A stretch of 64,000 bases of DNA from Peromyscus leucopus (GCF_004664715.2 NC_051068.1:17046668-17110667), one strand, 5' to 3'; shown: positions 34,401 to 47,585, counted from the first letter of the stretch. Program-made: numbers and translations. Notes: generated from the sequence alone by a model not told the origin.

Positions 34401-35786
34401 GACCATTTCCTAAATATAACACCAACAGCACAGACCCTGAGCACAACAATTAACAAATGGGACCTCTTGAAATTGAGAAGCTTTTGCAGGGCAAAAGACA
34501 CAGTCAATAAGACAAAAAGACAGCCAACAGAATGGGAAAAGATCTTCACCAACCCCACATCTGACAGAGGATTGATCTCCACAGTATATAAGGAACTCAA
34601 GAAACTAGACATCAAAATATTGAACAGTCCAATGAAAGCATGAAAATTACAGGCAAATGGATGGAACTAGAAAAAATCATCCTGAGTGAGGTAACCCAAA
34701 CCCAGAAAGACAGTCATGGTATGTACTCACTCATAAGTGGATTCTAGATATAAAATAAAGAACAATCAGACCACAACCCATAGAACCATGGAGGCTATAT
34801 ATATAGCATGGAGGTCCCTAGGACGACTGTGGCTTATAATAAATTTCTGTTTTACTCAATTATTGAAAAAAAAATAGCCAAATGAATGGAAACACATAAA
34901 CTATGAACGAAAGGCTGAGGGGATCAGGCCCTCTAAATAGGTGAGACAGTTGATTGGCTTGATCAGTTTGGGAGGCAACTAGGCAGTGGGACCAAGTCCT
35001 GTGCTCATTGCATGAGTTGGCTATTTGAAACCTGGAGCTTATGCAGGGACACTTGGCTCAGTCTGGGAGGAAGGGACTGGACCTGCCTGGACTGAGTCTA
35101 CCATGTTGATCGCAGTCCTTGGTGGAGGATTTGCCCTGGAGGAGGTGGTAATGGGGGGTGTACTGGGGGTAATGGGAGGGGGTGCGAGGGGGAAGAATAG
35201 GGGAACCCGTGGCTGATATGTAGAACTGAATGGTATTGTAAAATAAAATAAAAAAATATTGAACAGTCCAATTAAAAAATTGGCTAAAGAGCTAAACAGA
35301 GACTTCACAAAACAAGAATCACAAATGGCTGAAAGACATTTAAAGAAATGCTCAACATCCTTAATCATCAGAGAAATGCAAATCAAAACGACTCTGAGAT
35401 ACCACCTTACACCTGTCAGAATGGCTACGATCAAAAACACCAATGACAGTCAATGTTGGAGAGGATGTGGAGCAAAGGGAACACTCCTCCACTGTTGGTG
35501 GGAATGCAAGCTTGTACAACCACTGTGGAAATCAGTATGGTGGTTTCTCAGAAAATTAGGAATCGAACTACCTCAAGACCCAGCCATCCCACTCTTGGGC
35601 ATATACCCAAGGAATGCTGATTCATACCATAAAGATACATGCTCAGCTATGTTCATGGCAGCACTATTTGTAATAGTCAGGACCTGGAAACAACCTAGAT
35701 GCCTGTCAACTGAAGAATGGATGAAAAAATGTGGTACATATACACAATGGAGTACTACTCAGCAGAGAAAAACAATGAAAGCATGA
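31462..35786 (+). pseudogene. L1 ORF2 remnant (endonuclease and reverse transcriptase)
   Basis: Pieces of all ORF2p parts are readable. The endonuclease has Ile-Gln-Glu-Thr-His near 31,585, Gly-Asp-Phe-Asn near 31,895 and Ser-Asp-His-His near 32,140. The RT fingers/palm includes Arg-Pro-Ile-Ser-Leu at about 33,055. A Gln-Gly-Cys-Pro-Leu-Ser-Pro block lies at about 33,440, and the catalytic Phe-Ala-Asp-Asp at 33,559-33,570. The C-terminal Cys-rich motif starts at 35,454. The usual ATG start is lost. Stops and frameshifts recur, for example within the endonuclease. A nested L1 splits the C-terminal region. The catalytic residues seen are intact but not in one frame. Confidence 0.9.
34634..35252 (+). 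mobile_element. 5'-truncated L1 nested in L1 ORF2, with target-site duplication
   Basis: About 620 bases of L1 3' end (last ORF2 codons, 3' UTR with a G-rich stretch near 35,145-35,210, and an AAATAAAATAAAAA tail). It is bracketed by the 20-base AAAATATTGAACAGTCCAAT at 34,614-34,633 and 35,253-35,272. The host L1's ORF2 resumes in register after it. This is standard L1 target-primed insertion, with the truncation point inside ORF2. Its 3' UTR is more complete than the host L1's own. Confidence 0.92.
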
Positions 35787-36170
35787 AATTTGCAAGCAAA
35801 TGGATAGAACTAGAAAAAATCATCCTGAGTGAGGTAACCCAAATCCAGAAAGAGAGTCATGGTATGTACTCACTCATAAGTGGATTCTAGATATAAAATA
35901 AAGAACAATCAGACTACAACACACAAAACCATGGAGGCTATATATATAGCATGGAGGTCCCTGGGAGGACTGTGGCTTATAATCAATTTCGGTTTTACTC
36001 AATTTCGGAGCAAACCTCAATGAAACATCTCACTATTAAGAAAGAATACATACTCTATCAAGCTGATAATAGAAAAATTAATAAATTAATTAATTTTAAA
36101 AATAAAAATAAAAGAAAAAATTTGAAATATTAAACAAACAAACAAACAAACAAACAAACAAACAAACATT
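35787..36170 (+). repeat. L1 3' end with (CAAA)n tract
   Basis: The 3' UTR is short, AT-rich and ends in about ten CAAA units (36,130-36,168). The second copy after the N gap has about seven units. The G-rich 3' UTR portion seen in the nested L1 is missing here. Confidence 0.75.
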
Positions 36171-36600
36171 TTACTAGAGTTAAAAAAGGGAGAACTAGGG
36201 GCTCATCATTCCTTTCCACATTCTATTCTTTCCCTTGTTTTATATATTTTAAATTTTTTATCAGTGGATTCTGCTGGAGGATCCGATGCAGATAAGCATT
36301 GGAGGGCTCCTATTGCAAATCACACTCTGGAGCCATGGAAGGATCTTTCTACTAGCACTTGGAGGAGACCCAACCTAGTGTTGGCGTGGACCCAGAGTTT
36401 TGTTTATATCTTTCCTCAGGACAATGAGGTTCCTCTTTAGATTCCTGAGCACTGAACGCGCCCTGTGGCTGCTGCGGAAGACCAACATGACAGAGACCTA
36501 ATGGGTCTCCATGAAAAAATCTACCCTTCTGATGACAATGGAGATTGAGAGCCCAATATGGCCAGCTTTGGCATGCACTAATGTAAGCCTAGAAACTGTA
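36171..36600 (+). pseudogene. ERVK integrase C-terminus and env start, copy 1
   Basis: The segment aligns base for base, with mismatches, with the minus strand of 59,160-59,620. It covers the end of integrase (a Lys-Lys-Gly-Arg-type stretch, a frameshifted DNA-binding domain) and the first codons of a betaretroviral env with a Glu-Ser-Pro-Ile motif. Similarity to that ERVK ends near 36,600, where the sequence joins the unidentified glycoprotein region. The left arm has an ERVL-like integrase at this junction instead. Confidence 0.75.
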
Positions 36601-38904
36601 GCCAATATTATGCATTTGTACTTTCATATGGATATATGTAATAGCCTTAGAATTACTTTACTCAGCACTGATGCTTACAGGGCATTATACCTTCTGCCCA
36701 GACAGAATGGAAAATAGAATAGGGCAAGGCAGAGCCATAACAAATTACACCCTATGCCTCATAGAAACTGGCAACAAGAAAATAAAAGTGGTATCAATCT
36801 GCTGAGCAAAGGCACCCAGGACACTGTTCCTGAAACTCCTCCTGTTGAATTCCATAAGTTTAAGATTAACCAGAGAGTCAAGCTCAGGCTCCTCATCAAT
36901 ACCATTGTTTGCTTCACCATCACCAACACTACTGAGATGGTCAAAGTTGGAGACATCATATCCATCAATGACCACATCGATAGCAACAGGAACAATGTAC
37001 GAAACAACCACCATACCAAGAGCTACTATAACAAACAAACCAAGAGTAAAGTATGATATTGGTGACTTACCCTGCTATACCTTGGATAGATTCCTACCAG
37101 AATATTAGAATCATGAACACTTCATCCCAAACCTCACATACACCAGGAATGTATTCTATGTTCAACACACTCATTGTGGAGCTTTGGGAAATACCATTCA
37201 GTATAGCAACTGTGATGAATGAGAAAGGCTAATGCCCATATTGAGCCAAATTTGAGAGCCATAGTCACCAATGACCAAGAGGACATTATAAACACCAATT
37301 TTAACAAAAGAAACCCACTGAAATGCACTTAACACAAATTTGGAGAAATATCACAGCAGCATCAGCCATCTACAACATTAACTGGAGAGAAATATCTACT
37401 AAATCATTCTTCCACCTTACAGTGAAGAACAAGGGGAGAATGAGCTTTGAGATGTCAGACATGAAGACAGCAGCAAATGCAAAATTCCTCTCAGCATTTT
37501 TGGCCTCATACATATTGCAGACCATCCCCAGGCTTGGCAACCAGTACAATTAAACTACAGGGATTGTATTTACAAGGATGTAAATAAAAATGTATACAAT
37601 TATCCCGACTGGAACCAGAATGAGGAGCCAGATAAATTGACTGAGGTGACAGCAATATCAGCCACAACAAAGCCATGTGAACCCAGGAATTGTCAGAATT
37701 GTTCTTTTAATCCAGACAGTGATACGAGAAAGTGATGGAAGCATTTTCTCTCTTGGAATACAATACCACTACCATATAAATCCAAATGATCAAATTCACA
37801 TTTTGGACTATACCCAAAACTGAATAGGCCAACTGTGACTGTAGTGTTTGTGGCCAAATTCCCTAACCTACCCTACTATGGTAAGATGGACATATGGATA
37901 GAAAAGGCAGAAAATGATTCATTTCCACATATTCATGACTGGCTAGAAACTGCAGGATTGGGGACACATGTTACAGATTTCCATTGATTTTGACCTGCTG
38001 CCACAACCTTCACACATCTTTCTGATACTGAAGCCCATCACCTGAGCAGAATCCATGCAGACCCTCAGACACTTTGTGCTTGCATGGTGTTCGACAGACC
38101 TCAGATTATACCATAGCAAAGACAGCCCTATTTTATACTGACATGGCCTATATATGGCCATAATTTTTAATGCAAATACCTCAATAGTCATAATAGAATC
38201 TCTGGGATGGGTACCAACTGATGCAAACAAGACTGGTATACTGACTAATGTCACCTCTTGCATATGGGTAGACCACTCAATGTAATCATCCAGTTCACTC
38301 TGGACTTGTGAGGGCAAGTCTGTACAAATTTCCTTGTAGTCCATCAAGGGCTCCAACTTCAACTGGACCACTACCATACAAGGTTTAATACACCAGCAAC
38401 AAAAGAACCAATCTAAGTGGTGGAAGAGACAATGGAAAACCTAACTGACCCACCAGTCTTTTTCATACACCACTCTCAGAAGATTTACCACTTGACAACC
38501 ACATTTACTGACACATTTTTAAGGTAAATTAGAAAACCAAAGGAACAATGGACTTCACTAATTACCAATGATACACAAAAACCCTTAACTGTAACCTAAT
38601 AACAAAAATCTGCTTGCCAAATGAGAATTTTTTTTTAGCTGTGATTCCATGCATGCACTCCATGACAATGAAACAATAGACTTCCCAATACCTCTGGATA
38701 TCCACACCAGGAATATCACATACTTCTTTCCTCCCAAATATGGAACATTAGTTCCATTTTTATTTGGAATTCCAGCCTGCACTTCTTTCAGCTCCAAAGG
38801 GAATACATCAACCCAAGAGTGGACATCATACAAGTTGCAAAAAGAGGATTCCCCAGATCCTATGATTCCTTTGTGTCAAGTATCACATAAAAATGGCAGA
38901 CTAT

Positions 38905-39085
38905 GGGGCTGGAGAGATGGCTCAGTGGTTAAGAGCACTGACTGTTCTTCCGAAGGTCCTGAGTTCAATCCCAGAAACCATGTGGTGACTCACAACCATT
39001 TGTAATGAGATCTGGAACCCTCTTCTGGCCTGCAGGAATACATGCAGAAAGAATACTGTATACATTATAAATAAATGTATTTTAA
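38905..39085 (+). repeat. B2 SINE, copy 1 of the right arm
   Basis: GGGGCTGGAGAGATGGCTCAGTGG head and CCTGAGTTCAATCCCAGAAACCATG B-box region. Same insertion as 14,150-14,330 and 45,767-45,950. Confidence 0.9.
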
Positions 39086-40279
39086 GAAAAAAATGTCAGA
39101 CCACAGAAACTTACATTGGTGGTAAACTGCAGGTATGGATCTTTCCAGACTGGAAACCTGGAAACACACACACTCCAGACTTCCATATTATTTCTACATG
39201 ATACTTCCACTACCACAGCTCAAGGAATTAGTGGAATTGGAGACTTTGTGTCCCATAAGCCCATATTCAATATATCACATGGAGGAACTCTGCACAAAGG
39301 AATCCAATTTGATGATGGATATGTCTTCCCCATAGCATGGAAATCCTGTAAAATCAAAGAAGGCAGTCTAACACCATGTGTTATCTGATGGAGGATGGGT
39401 TGAGAACAACAAATTCTTCACAGCCCACTAAAAGGTGGAATTTGTCAACACCCTTTCTTCCCCAGCAATGGTTACTGGGAATCTATGGTGATGCCTGACC
39501 TTAGTCTACCTGTAAAACATAATTACACCTAGATCCAGAGGATCATCCTTACCTTCGACCTCAAATCATGGCTCCCACATTTAGAACCCTGCTCTGAGCC
39601 TGAACTGAGGAGAATACCAGTCTTCTCCTACTTCCTCAGGAAATAGGTTTGCCCCAAGAAAGCACTTATGTTTGATGATCACTGGAGCTATGTTGGTTTG
39701 CTCCTTACTCAGAGCTGGCAAAGTATCTTCTGTTCTTTCAGAAATCAACACAGACACAGCAGACATCTGAAATCTTTGGTGGACTAGTTACTACTCATGA
39801 ACTGATTATAGGCCTTCATCTAGAAATATATGCATTAAAGCAATCATTGGCAGATACTAACAAATATCTGAAATTTGAAGAGACTATCTGTAGACAACCA
39901 GATCTCTCAAAATTATCTGCTAAAACTTATTCAGGGGAACAAAAAGAAGAATGTATCCAAGCAAGACTCACTTTACAATGGGTACACAGACCTATCTCAG
40001 GCCTTTCCAACAGGATATGGAACAAAAACTGCCATCTGTAAGTCTCTACTAGACCCAAGGCAAACCTCTTGGTGTGAGCATGAATTCTGCAAAATACATT
40101 TACACTTAGTCTATAGGAACAATGCAGTACCAGCTTGGCACACACACCCATGTCCTTGGAAACTTGGCAATGAACTTGTTGTAGCTTCTTATTCCTTCCT
40201 ATGGAAAGGTTGGACTAATACAGAGGGTATCTACTTACTAGCCAGAGGTATGATGATGTTTTGTGTATACTCTGACAAA

Positions 40280-40730
40280 TGAAGCTTGCATGAAGATCAG
40301 AGGGAAGAGCCAGACAAAGTTAGCCTAGAGGTAACCTTTAATCCTAGTACTCAGAAGGCAGAGGCAGATGGATCTCTGAATTCAAGTCCACCAGGACTAC
40401 AGGAAGAGTAATCTAGTCAGAAGAAAGAGAAGCATCCAGGCATCCAGGCATGCCATCAATCCCAGCACTAGGAAGCTTGAGACAGGAAGTGATATGGCTG
40501 GGTGAAGACAGAAATATATAAGGCTGGAGGACGGCAAGAGTTCAACCCCTTTTGGCTGAGGACTCAGGGTCTTCAGTTTAAGGATTTGTGAAGACAGAAT
40601 CTTCCCCTTTGGGCTGATGAGTTGTCGAGCGTGAGAAGTGGCTATGGCTATGTTTCTCTCTGATCTTTCTGCATTTATCCCAATATATTACTCCACGGTT
40701 TTTATTATAAGACCAACTAGGATTTATGCA
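40280..40730 (+). repeat. Composite B1-bearing repeat, copy 1
   Basis: Same insertion as 47,140-47,585 and, inverted, 12,505-12,955. This copy differs locally from the other two: a CATCCAGGCATCCAGGCATG duplication near 40,433-40,452 and several indels. Confidence 0.65.
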
Positions 40731-40834
40731 ACACAGAGGAACACACCATCTCACATGGGGCAACATCTTTGTGGCCACCACTCATGTCCAGTGAGCTCTC
40801 AAATGTGAGAACTGGCCCCTTGTGTATTTATAAA

Positions 40835-41334
40835 NNNNNNNNNNNNNNNNNNNNNNNNNNNNNNNNNNNNNNNNNNNNNNNNNNNNNNNNNNNNNNNNNN
40901 NNNNNNNNNNNNNNNNNNNNNNNNNNNNNNNNNNNNNNNNNNNNNNNNNNNNNNNNNNNNNNNNNNNNNNNNNNNNNNNNNNNNNNNNNNNNNNNNNNNN
41001 NNNNNNNNNNNNNNNNNNNNNNNNNNNNNNNNNNNNNNNNNNNNNNNNNNNNNNNNNNNNNNNNNNNNNNNNNNNNNNNNNNNNNNNNNNNNNNNNNNNN
41101 NNNNNNNNNNNNNNNNNNNNNNNNNNNNNNNNNNNNNNNNNNNNNNNNNNNNNNNNNNNNNNNNNNNNNNNNNNNNNNNNNNNNNNNNNNNNNNNNNNNN
41201 NNNNNNNNNNNNNNNNNNNNNNNNNNNNNNNNNNNNNNNNNNNNNNNNNNNNNNNNNNNNNNNNNNNNNNNNNNNNNNNNNNNNNNNNNNNNNNNNNNNN
41301 NNNNNNNNNNNNNNNNNNNNNNNNNNNNNNNNNN
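40835..41334. other. Assembly gap, 500 N
   Basis: Exactly 500 undetermined bases, the round size used for gaps of unknown length. The flanking 6.37 kb on the left and 6.36 kb on the right are near-identical copies, and the duplicated unit ends exactly at both gap edges. Confidence 0.99.
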
Positions 41335-43020
41335 TTGAAATTGAGAAGCTTTTGCAGGGCAAAAGACACAGTCAATAAGACAAAAAGACAGCCAACAGAA
41401 TGGGAAAAGATCTTCACCAACCCCACATCTGACAGAGGATTGATCTCCACAGTATATAAGGAACTCAAGAAACTAGACATCAAAATATTGAACAGTCCAA
41501 TGAAAGCATGAAAATTACAGGCAAATGGATGGAACTAGAAAAAATCATCCTGAGTGAGGTAACCCAAACCCAGAAAGACAGTCATGGTATGTACTCACTC
41601 ACATGTGGATTCTAGATATAAAATAAAGAACAATCAGACCACAACCATAGAACCATGGAGGCTATATATATAGCATGGAGGTCCCTAGGACGACTGTGGC
41701 TTATAATAAATTTCTGTTTTACTCAATTATTGAAAAAAAATAGCCAAATGAATGGAAACACATAAACTATGAACGAAAGGCTGAGGGATCAGGCCCTCTG
41801 AATTGGTGAGACAGTTGATTGGCATGATCAGTTTGGGAGGCAACTAGGCAGTGGGACCAAGTCCTGTGCTCATTGCATGAGTTGGCTATTTGAAACCTGG
41901 AGCTTATGCAGGGACACTTGGCTCAGTCTGGGAGGAAGGGACTGGACCTGCCTGGACTGAGTCTACCATGTTGATCGCAGTCCTTGGGGAGGATTTGCCC
42001 TGGAGGAGGTGGAATGGGGGGTGTACTGGGGGTAAGGGAGGGGGTGCGAGGGGAAGAATAGGGGAACCCGTGGCTGATATGTAGAACTGAATGGTATTGT
42101 AAAATAAAATAAAAAAAATATTGAACAGTCCAATTAAAAAATTGGCTAAAGAGCTAAACAGAGACTTCACAAAACAAGAATCACAAATGGCTGAAAGACA
42201 TTTAAAGAAATGCTCAACATCCTTAATCATCAGAGAAATGCAAATCAAAATGACTCTGAGATACCACCTTACACCTGTCAGAATGGCTACGATCAAAAAC
42301 ACCAATGACAGTCAATGTTGGAGAGGATGTGGAGCAAAGGGAACACTCCTCCACTGTTGGTGGGAATGCAAGCTTGTACAACCACTGTGGAAATCAGTAT
42401 GGTGGTTTCTCAGAAAATTAGGAATCGAACTACCTCAAGACCCAGCCATCCCACTCTTGGGCATATACCCAAGGAATGCTGATTCATACCATAAAGATAC
42501 ATGCTCAGCTATGTTCATAGCAGCACTATTTGTAATAGTCAGGACCTGGAAACAACCTAGATGCCTGTCAACTGAAGAATGGATGAAAAAATGTGGTACA
42601 TATACACAATGGAGTACTACTCAGCAGAGAAAAACAATGAAAGCATGAAATTTGCAAGCAAATGGATAGAACTAGAAAAAATCATCCTGAGTGAGGTAAC
42701 CCAAATCCAGAAAGAGAGTCATGGTATGTACTCACTCATAAGTGGATTCTAGATATAAAATAAAGAACAATCAGACTACAACACACAAAACCATGGAGGC
42801 TATATATATAGCATGGAGGTCCCTGGGAGGACTGTGGCTTATAATCAATTTCGGTTTTACTCAATTTCGGAGCAAACCTCAATGAAACATTTCACTATTA
42901 AGAAAGAATACATACTCTATCAAGCTGATAATAGAAAAATTAATAAATTAATTAATTTTAAAAATAAAAATAAAAGAAAAAATTTGAAATATTAAACAAA
43001 CAAACAAACAAACAAACAAA
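41335..43020 (+). repeat. L1 3' portion, second copy after the gap
   Basis: A near-identical repeat of 34,467-36,170. It starts mid-ORF2 at the gap edge and includes the same nested L1 (about 41,502-42,114, bracketed by the same 20-base duplication), the C-terminal ORF2 part (42,121-42,648) and the (CAAA)n tail. Sharing the same nested insertion and duplication shows that both copies descend from one locus. Confidence 0.9.
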
Positions 43021-43455
43021 CATTTTACTAGAGTTAAAAAAGGGAGAACTAGGGGCTCATCATTCCTTTCCACATTCTATTCTTTCCCTTGTTTTATATA
43101 TTTTAAATTTTTTATCAGTGGATTCTGCTGGAGGATCCGATGCAGATAAGCATTGGAGGGCTCCTGTTGCAAATCACATTCTGGAGCCATGGAAGGATCT
43201 TTCTACTAGCACTTGGAGGAGACCCACCTAGTGTTGGCGTGGACCCAGAGTTTTGTTTATATCTTTCCTCAGGACAATGAGGTTCCTCTTTAGATTCCTG
43301 AGCACTGAACGCGCCCTGTGGCTGCTGCGGAAGACCAACATGACAGAGACCTAATGGGTCTCCATGAAAAAATCTACCCTTCTGATGACAATGGAGATTG
43401 AGAGCCCAATATGGCCAGCTTTGGCATGCACTAATGTAAGCCTAGTAAGAAAACT
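43021..43455 (+). pseudogene. ERVK integrase C-terminus and env start, copy 2
   Basis: A near-identical repeat of 36,171-36,600, with a small insertion (GTAAGAAA) near 43,445. The same ERVK integrase/env junction joins the glycoprotein-like region. Confidence 0.75.
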
Positions 43456-45766
43456 GTAGCCAATATTATGCATTTGTACTTTCATACGGATATATGTAAT
43501 AGCCTTAGAATTACTTTACTCAGCACTGATGCTTACAGGGCATTATACCTTCTGCCCAGACAGAATGGAAAATAGAATAGGGCAAGGCAGAGCCATAACA
43601 AATTACACCCTATGCCTCATAGAAACTGGCAACAAGAAAATAAAAGTGGTATCAATCTGCTGAGCAAAGGCACCCAGGACACTGTTCCTGAAACTCCTCC
43701 TGTTGAATTCCATAAGTTTAAGATTAACCAGAGAGTCAAGCTCAGGCTCCTCAGCAATACCATTGTTTGCTTCACCATCACCAGCACTACTGAGATGGTC
43801 AAAGTTGGAGACATCATATCCATCAATGACCACATCGATAGCAACAGGAACAATGTACGAAACAACCACCATACCAAGAGCTACTATAACAAACAAACCA
43901 AGAGTAAAGTATGATATTGGTGACTTACCCTGCTATACCTTGGATAGATTCCTACCAGAATATTAGAATCATGAACACTTCATCCCAAACCTCACATACA
44001 CCAGGAATGCATTCTATGTTCAACACACTCATTGTGGAGCTTTGGGAAATACCATTCAGTATAGCAACTGTGATGAATGAGAAAGGCTAATGCCCATATT
44101 GAGCCAAATTTGAGAGCCATAGTGACCAATGACCAAGAGGACATTATAAACAACAATTTTAACAAAAGAAACCCACTGAAATGCCACTTAACACAAATTT
44201 GGAGAAATATCACAGCAGCATCAGCCATCTACAACATTAACTGGAGAGAAATATCTACTAAATCATTCTTCCACCTTACAGTGAAGAACAAGGGGAGAAT
44301 GAGCTTTGAGATGTCAGACATGAAGACAGCAGCAAATGCAAAATTCCTCTCAGCATTTTTGGCCTCATACATATTGCAGACCATCCCCAGGCTTGGCAAC
44401 CAGTACAATTAAACTACAGGGATTGTATTTACAAGGATGTAAATAAAAATGTATACAATTATCCCGACTGGAACCAGAATGAGGAGCCAGATAAATTGAC
44501 TGAGGTGACAGCAATATCAACCACAACAAAGCCATGTGAACCCAGGAATTGTCAGAATTGTTCTTTTAATCCAGACAGTGATACGAGAAAGTGATGGAAG
44601 CATTTTCTCTCTTGGAATACAATACCACTACCATATAAATCCAAATGATCAAATTCACATTTTGGACTATACCCAAAACTGAATAGGCCAACTGTGACTG
44701 TAGTGTTTGTGGCCAAATTCCCTAACCTACCCTACTATGGTAAGATGGACATATGGATAGAAAAGGCAGAAAATGATTCATTTCCACATATTCATGACTG
44801 GCTAGAAACTGCAGGATTGGGGACACATGTTACAGATTTCCATTGATTTTGACCTGCTGCCACAACCCTTCACACATTTTTCTGATACTGAAGCCCCATC
44901 ACCTGAGCAGAATCCATGCAGACCCTCAGACACTTTGTGCTTGCATGGTGTTCGACAGACCTCAGATTATACCATAGCAAAGACAGCCCTATTTTATACT
45001 GACATGGCCTATATATGGCCATAATTTTTAATGCAAATACCTCAATAGTCATAATAGAATCTCTGGGATGGGTACCAACTGATGCAAACAAGACTGGTAT
45101 ACTGACTAATGTCACCTCTTGCATATGGGTAGACCACTCAATGTAATCATCCAGTTCACTCTGGACTTGTGAGGGCAAGTCTGTACAAATTTCCTTGTAG
45201 TCCATCAAGGGCTCCAACTTCAACTGGACCACTACCATACAAGGTTTAATACACCAGCAACAAAAGAACCAATCTAAGTGGTGGAAGAGACAATGGAAAA
45301 CCTAACTGACCCACCAGTCTTTTTCATACACCACTCTCAGAAGATTTACCACTTGACAACCACATTTACTGACACATTTTTAAGGTAAATTAGAAAACCA
45401 AAGGAACAATGGACTTCACTAATTACCAATGATACACAAAAACCCTTAACTGTAACCTAATAACAAAAATCTGCTTGCCAAATGAGAAATTTTTTTTAGC
45501 TGTGATTCCATGCATGCACTCCATGACAATGAAACAATAGACTTCCCAATACCTCTGGATATCCACACCAGGAATATCACATACTTCTTTCCTCCCCAAA
45601 TATGGAACATTAGTTCCATTTTTATTTGGAATTCCAGCCTGCACTTCTTTCAGCTCCAAAGGGAATACATCAACCCAAGAGTGGACATCATACAAGTTGC
45701 AAAAAGAGGATGCCCTAGATCCTATGATTCCTTTGTGTCAAGTATCACATAAAAATGGCAGACTAT

Positions 45767-45950
45767 GGGGCTGGAGAGATGGCTCAGTGGTTAAGCGCAC
45801 TGACTGTTCTTCCAGAGGTCCTGAGTTCAATCCAGAAACCATGTGGTGACTCACAACCATTTGTAATGAGATCTGGAACCCTCTTCTGGCCTGCAGGAAT
45901 ACATGCAGAAAGAATACTGTATACATAATAAATAAATGTATTTTAAGAAA
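45767..45950 (+). repeat. B2 SINE, copy 2 of the right arm
   Basis: Full B2 head and tail. The flanks AAAATGGCAGACTA and AAAATGTCAGACCA look like a decayed target-site duplication, so the glycoprotein remnant was interrupted here and the disabling event is old. Confidence 0.9.
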
Positions 45951-47139
45951 AAAATGTCAGACCACAGAAACTTACATTGGTGGTAAACTGCAGGTATGGA
46001 TCTTTCCAGACTGGAAACCTGGAAACACACACACTCCAGACTTCCATATTATTTCTACATGATACTTCCACTACCACAGCTCAAGGAATTAGTGGAATTG
46101 GAGACTTTGTGTCCCATAAGCCCATATTCAATATATCACATGGAGGAACTCTGCACAAAGGAATCCAATTTGATGATGGATATGTCTTCCCCATAGCATG
46201 GAAATCCTGTAAAATCAAAGAAGGCAGTCTAACACCATGTGTTATTGATGGAGGATGGGTTGAGAACAACAAATTCTTCACAGCCCACTAAAAGGTGGAA
46301 TTTGTCAACACCCTTTCTTCCCCAGCAATGGTTACTGGGGAATCTATGGTGATGCCTGACCTTAGTCTACCTGTAAAACATAATTACACCTAGGATCCAG
46401 AGGATCATCCTTACCTTCGACCTCAAATCATGGCTACCACATTTAGAACCCTGCTCTGAGCCTGAACTGAGGAGAATACCAGTCTTCTCCTACTCCTCAG
46501 GAAATAGGTTTGCCCCAAGAAAGCACTTATGTTTGATGATCACTGGAGCTATGTTGGTTTGCTCCTTACTCAGAGCTGGCAAAGTATCTTCTGTTCTTTC
46601 AGAAATCAACACAGACACAGCAGACATCTGAAATCTTTGGTGGACTAGTTACTACTCATGAACTGATTATAGGCCTTCATCTAGAAATATATGCATTAAA
46701 GCAATCATTGGCAGATACTAACAAATATCTGAAATTTGAAGAGACTATCTGTAGACAACCAGATCTCTCAAAATTATCTGCTAAAACTTATTCAGGGGAA
46801 CAAAAAGAAGAATGTATCCAAGCAAGACTCACTTTACAATGGGTACACAGACCTATCTCAGGCCTTTCCAACAGGATATGGAACAAAAACTGCCATCTGT
46901 AAGTCTCTACTAGACCCAAGGCAAACCTCTTGGTGTGAGCATGAATTCTGCAAAATACATTTACACTTAGTCTATAGGAACAATGCAGTACCAGCTTGGC
47001 ACACACACCCATGTCCTTGGAAACTTGGCAATGAACTTGTTGTAGCTTCTTATTCCTTCCTATGGAAAGGTTGGACTAATACAGAGGGTATCTACTTACT
47101 AGCCAGAGGTGTGGTGTTTTGTGATTACTCTGACAAATA

Positions 47140-47585
47140 AAGCTTGCATGAAGATCAGAGGGAAGAGCCAGACAAAGTTAGCCCTAGAGGTAACCTTTAA
47201 TCCTAGTACTCAGAAGGCAGAGGCAGATGGATCTCTGAATTCAAGTCCACCCAGGACTACAGGAGAGTAATCTAGTCAGAAGAATGAGAAGCATCCAGGA
47301 AGTAGTCACACACACCATTAATCCCACCACTAGGAAGCTTGAGACAGGAAGTGATATGGCTGGGTGAAGACAGGAATATATAAGGCTGGAGGAGGCAAGA
47401 GTTCAACCCCTTTTGGCTGAGGACTCAGGGTCTTCAGTCTGAGGATTCGTGAAGACAGAATCTTCCCCTTTGGTCTGATGAGTTGTCGAGGTGAGAAGTG
47501 GCTATGGCTATGTTTCTCTCTGATCTTTCTGCATTTATCCCAATATATGGCTCCACGTTTTTATTATAAGACCAACTAGGATTTA
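47140..47585 (+). repeat. Composite B1-bearing repeat, copy 2
   Basis: It contains a sense B1-like block (TTTAATCCTAGTACTCAGAAGGCAGAGG) and ends in GTTTTTATTATAAGACCAA. It separates the segments ending at 47,140 and resuming near 47,650. Confidence 0.65.

Larger units (their letters stand above)
29419..36170 (+). mobile_element. L1 retrotransposon, near full length but inactive
   Basis: In order: a GC-rich repetitive 5' region (29,419-29,790), an ORF1 remnant (30,335-31,380), an ORF2 remnant (31,462-35,786) and a short AT-rich 3' end with a (CAAA)n-like tail to 36,170. Both ORFs carry stops and frameshifts, and ORF2 is interrupted by a nested L1 (34,634-35,252). The sequence beyond the 3' tail is ERVK, not the host sequence expected from the left arm, so no target-site duplication is visible. 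The 5' boundary coincides with the point where the two arms stop matching. Confidence 0.85.
36601..40834 (+). pseudogene. Glycoprotein-like remnant, right arm, copy 1 (cut by gap)
   Basis: Same content and order as 43,456-47,693. Coding-like segments are at 36,754-37,056, 36,845-37,108, 37,323-37,553, 38,649-39,005, 39,135-39,335, 39,116-39,388, 39,847-40,041 and 39,875-40,282. It stops at the N run. Small indels break frames that stay open in copy 2: at about 39,388 a stop replaces sequence that runs on in copy 2 at 46,291, and about 40,250-40,280 differs. That would fit lower sequence quality near a contig end or true divergence. Confidence 0.55.

Noticed and set aside
33839..34615. 258-codon minus-strand frame
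   Set aside because: Antisense of L1 ORF2; the sense strand carries recognisable ORF2 motifs.
36130..36168. Regular short direct repeats resembling a CRISPR-like or telomeric array
   Set aside because: They are (CAAA)n units at an L1 3' end, without spacers.
40769..41483. Long open frames of 187-233 codons on both strands
   Set aside because: They are open only because they run through 500 undetermined bases.
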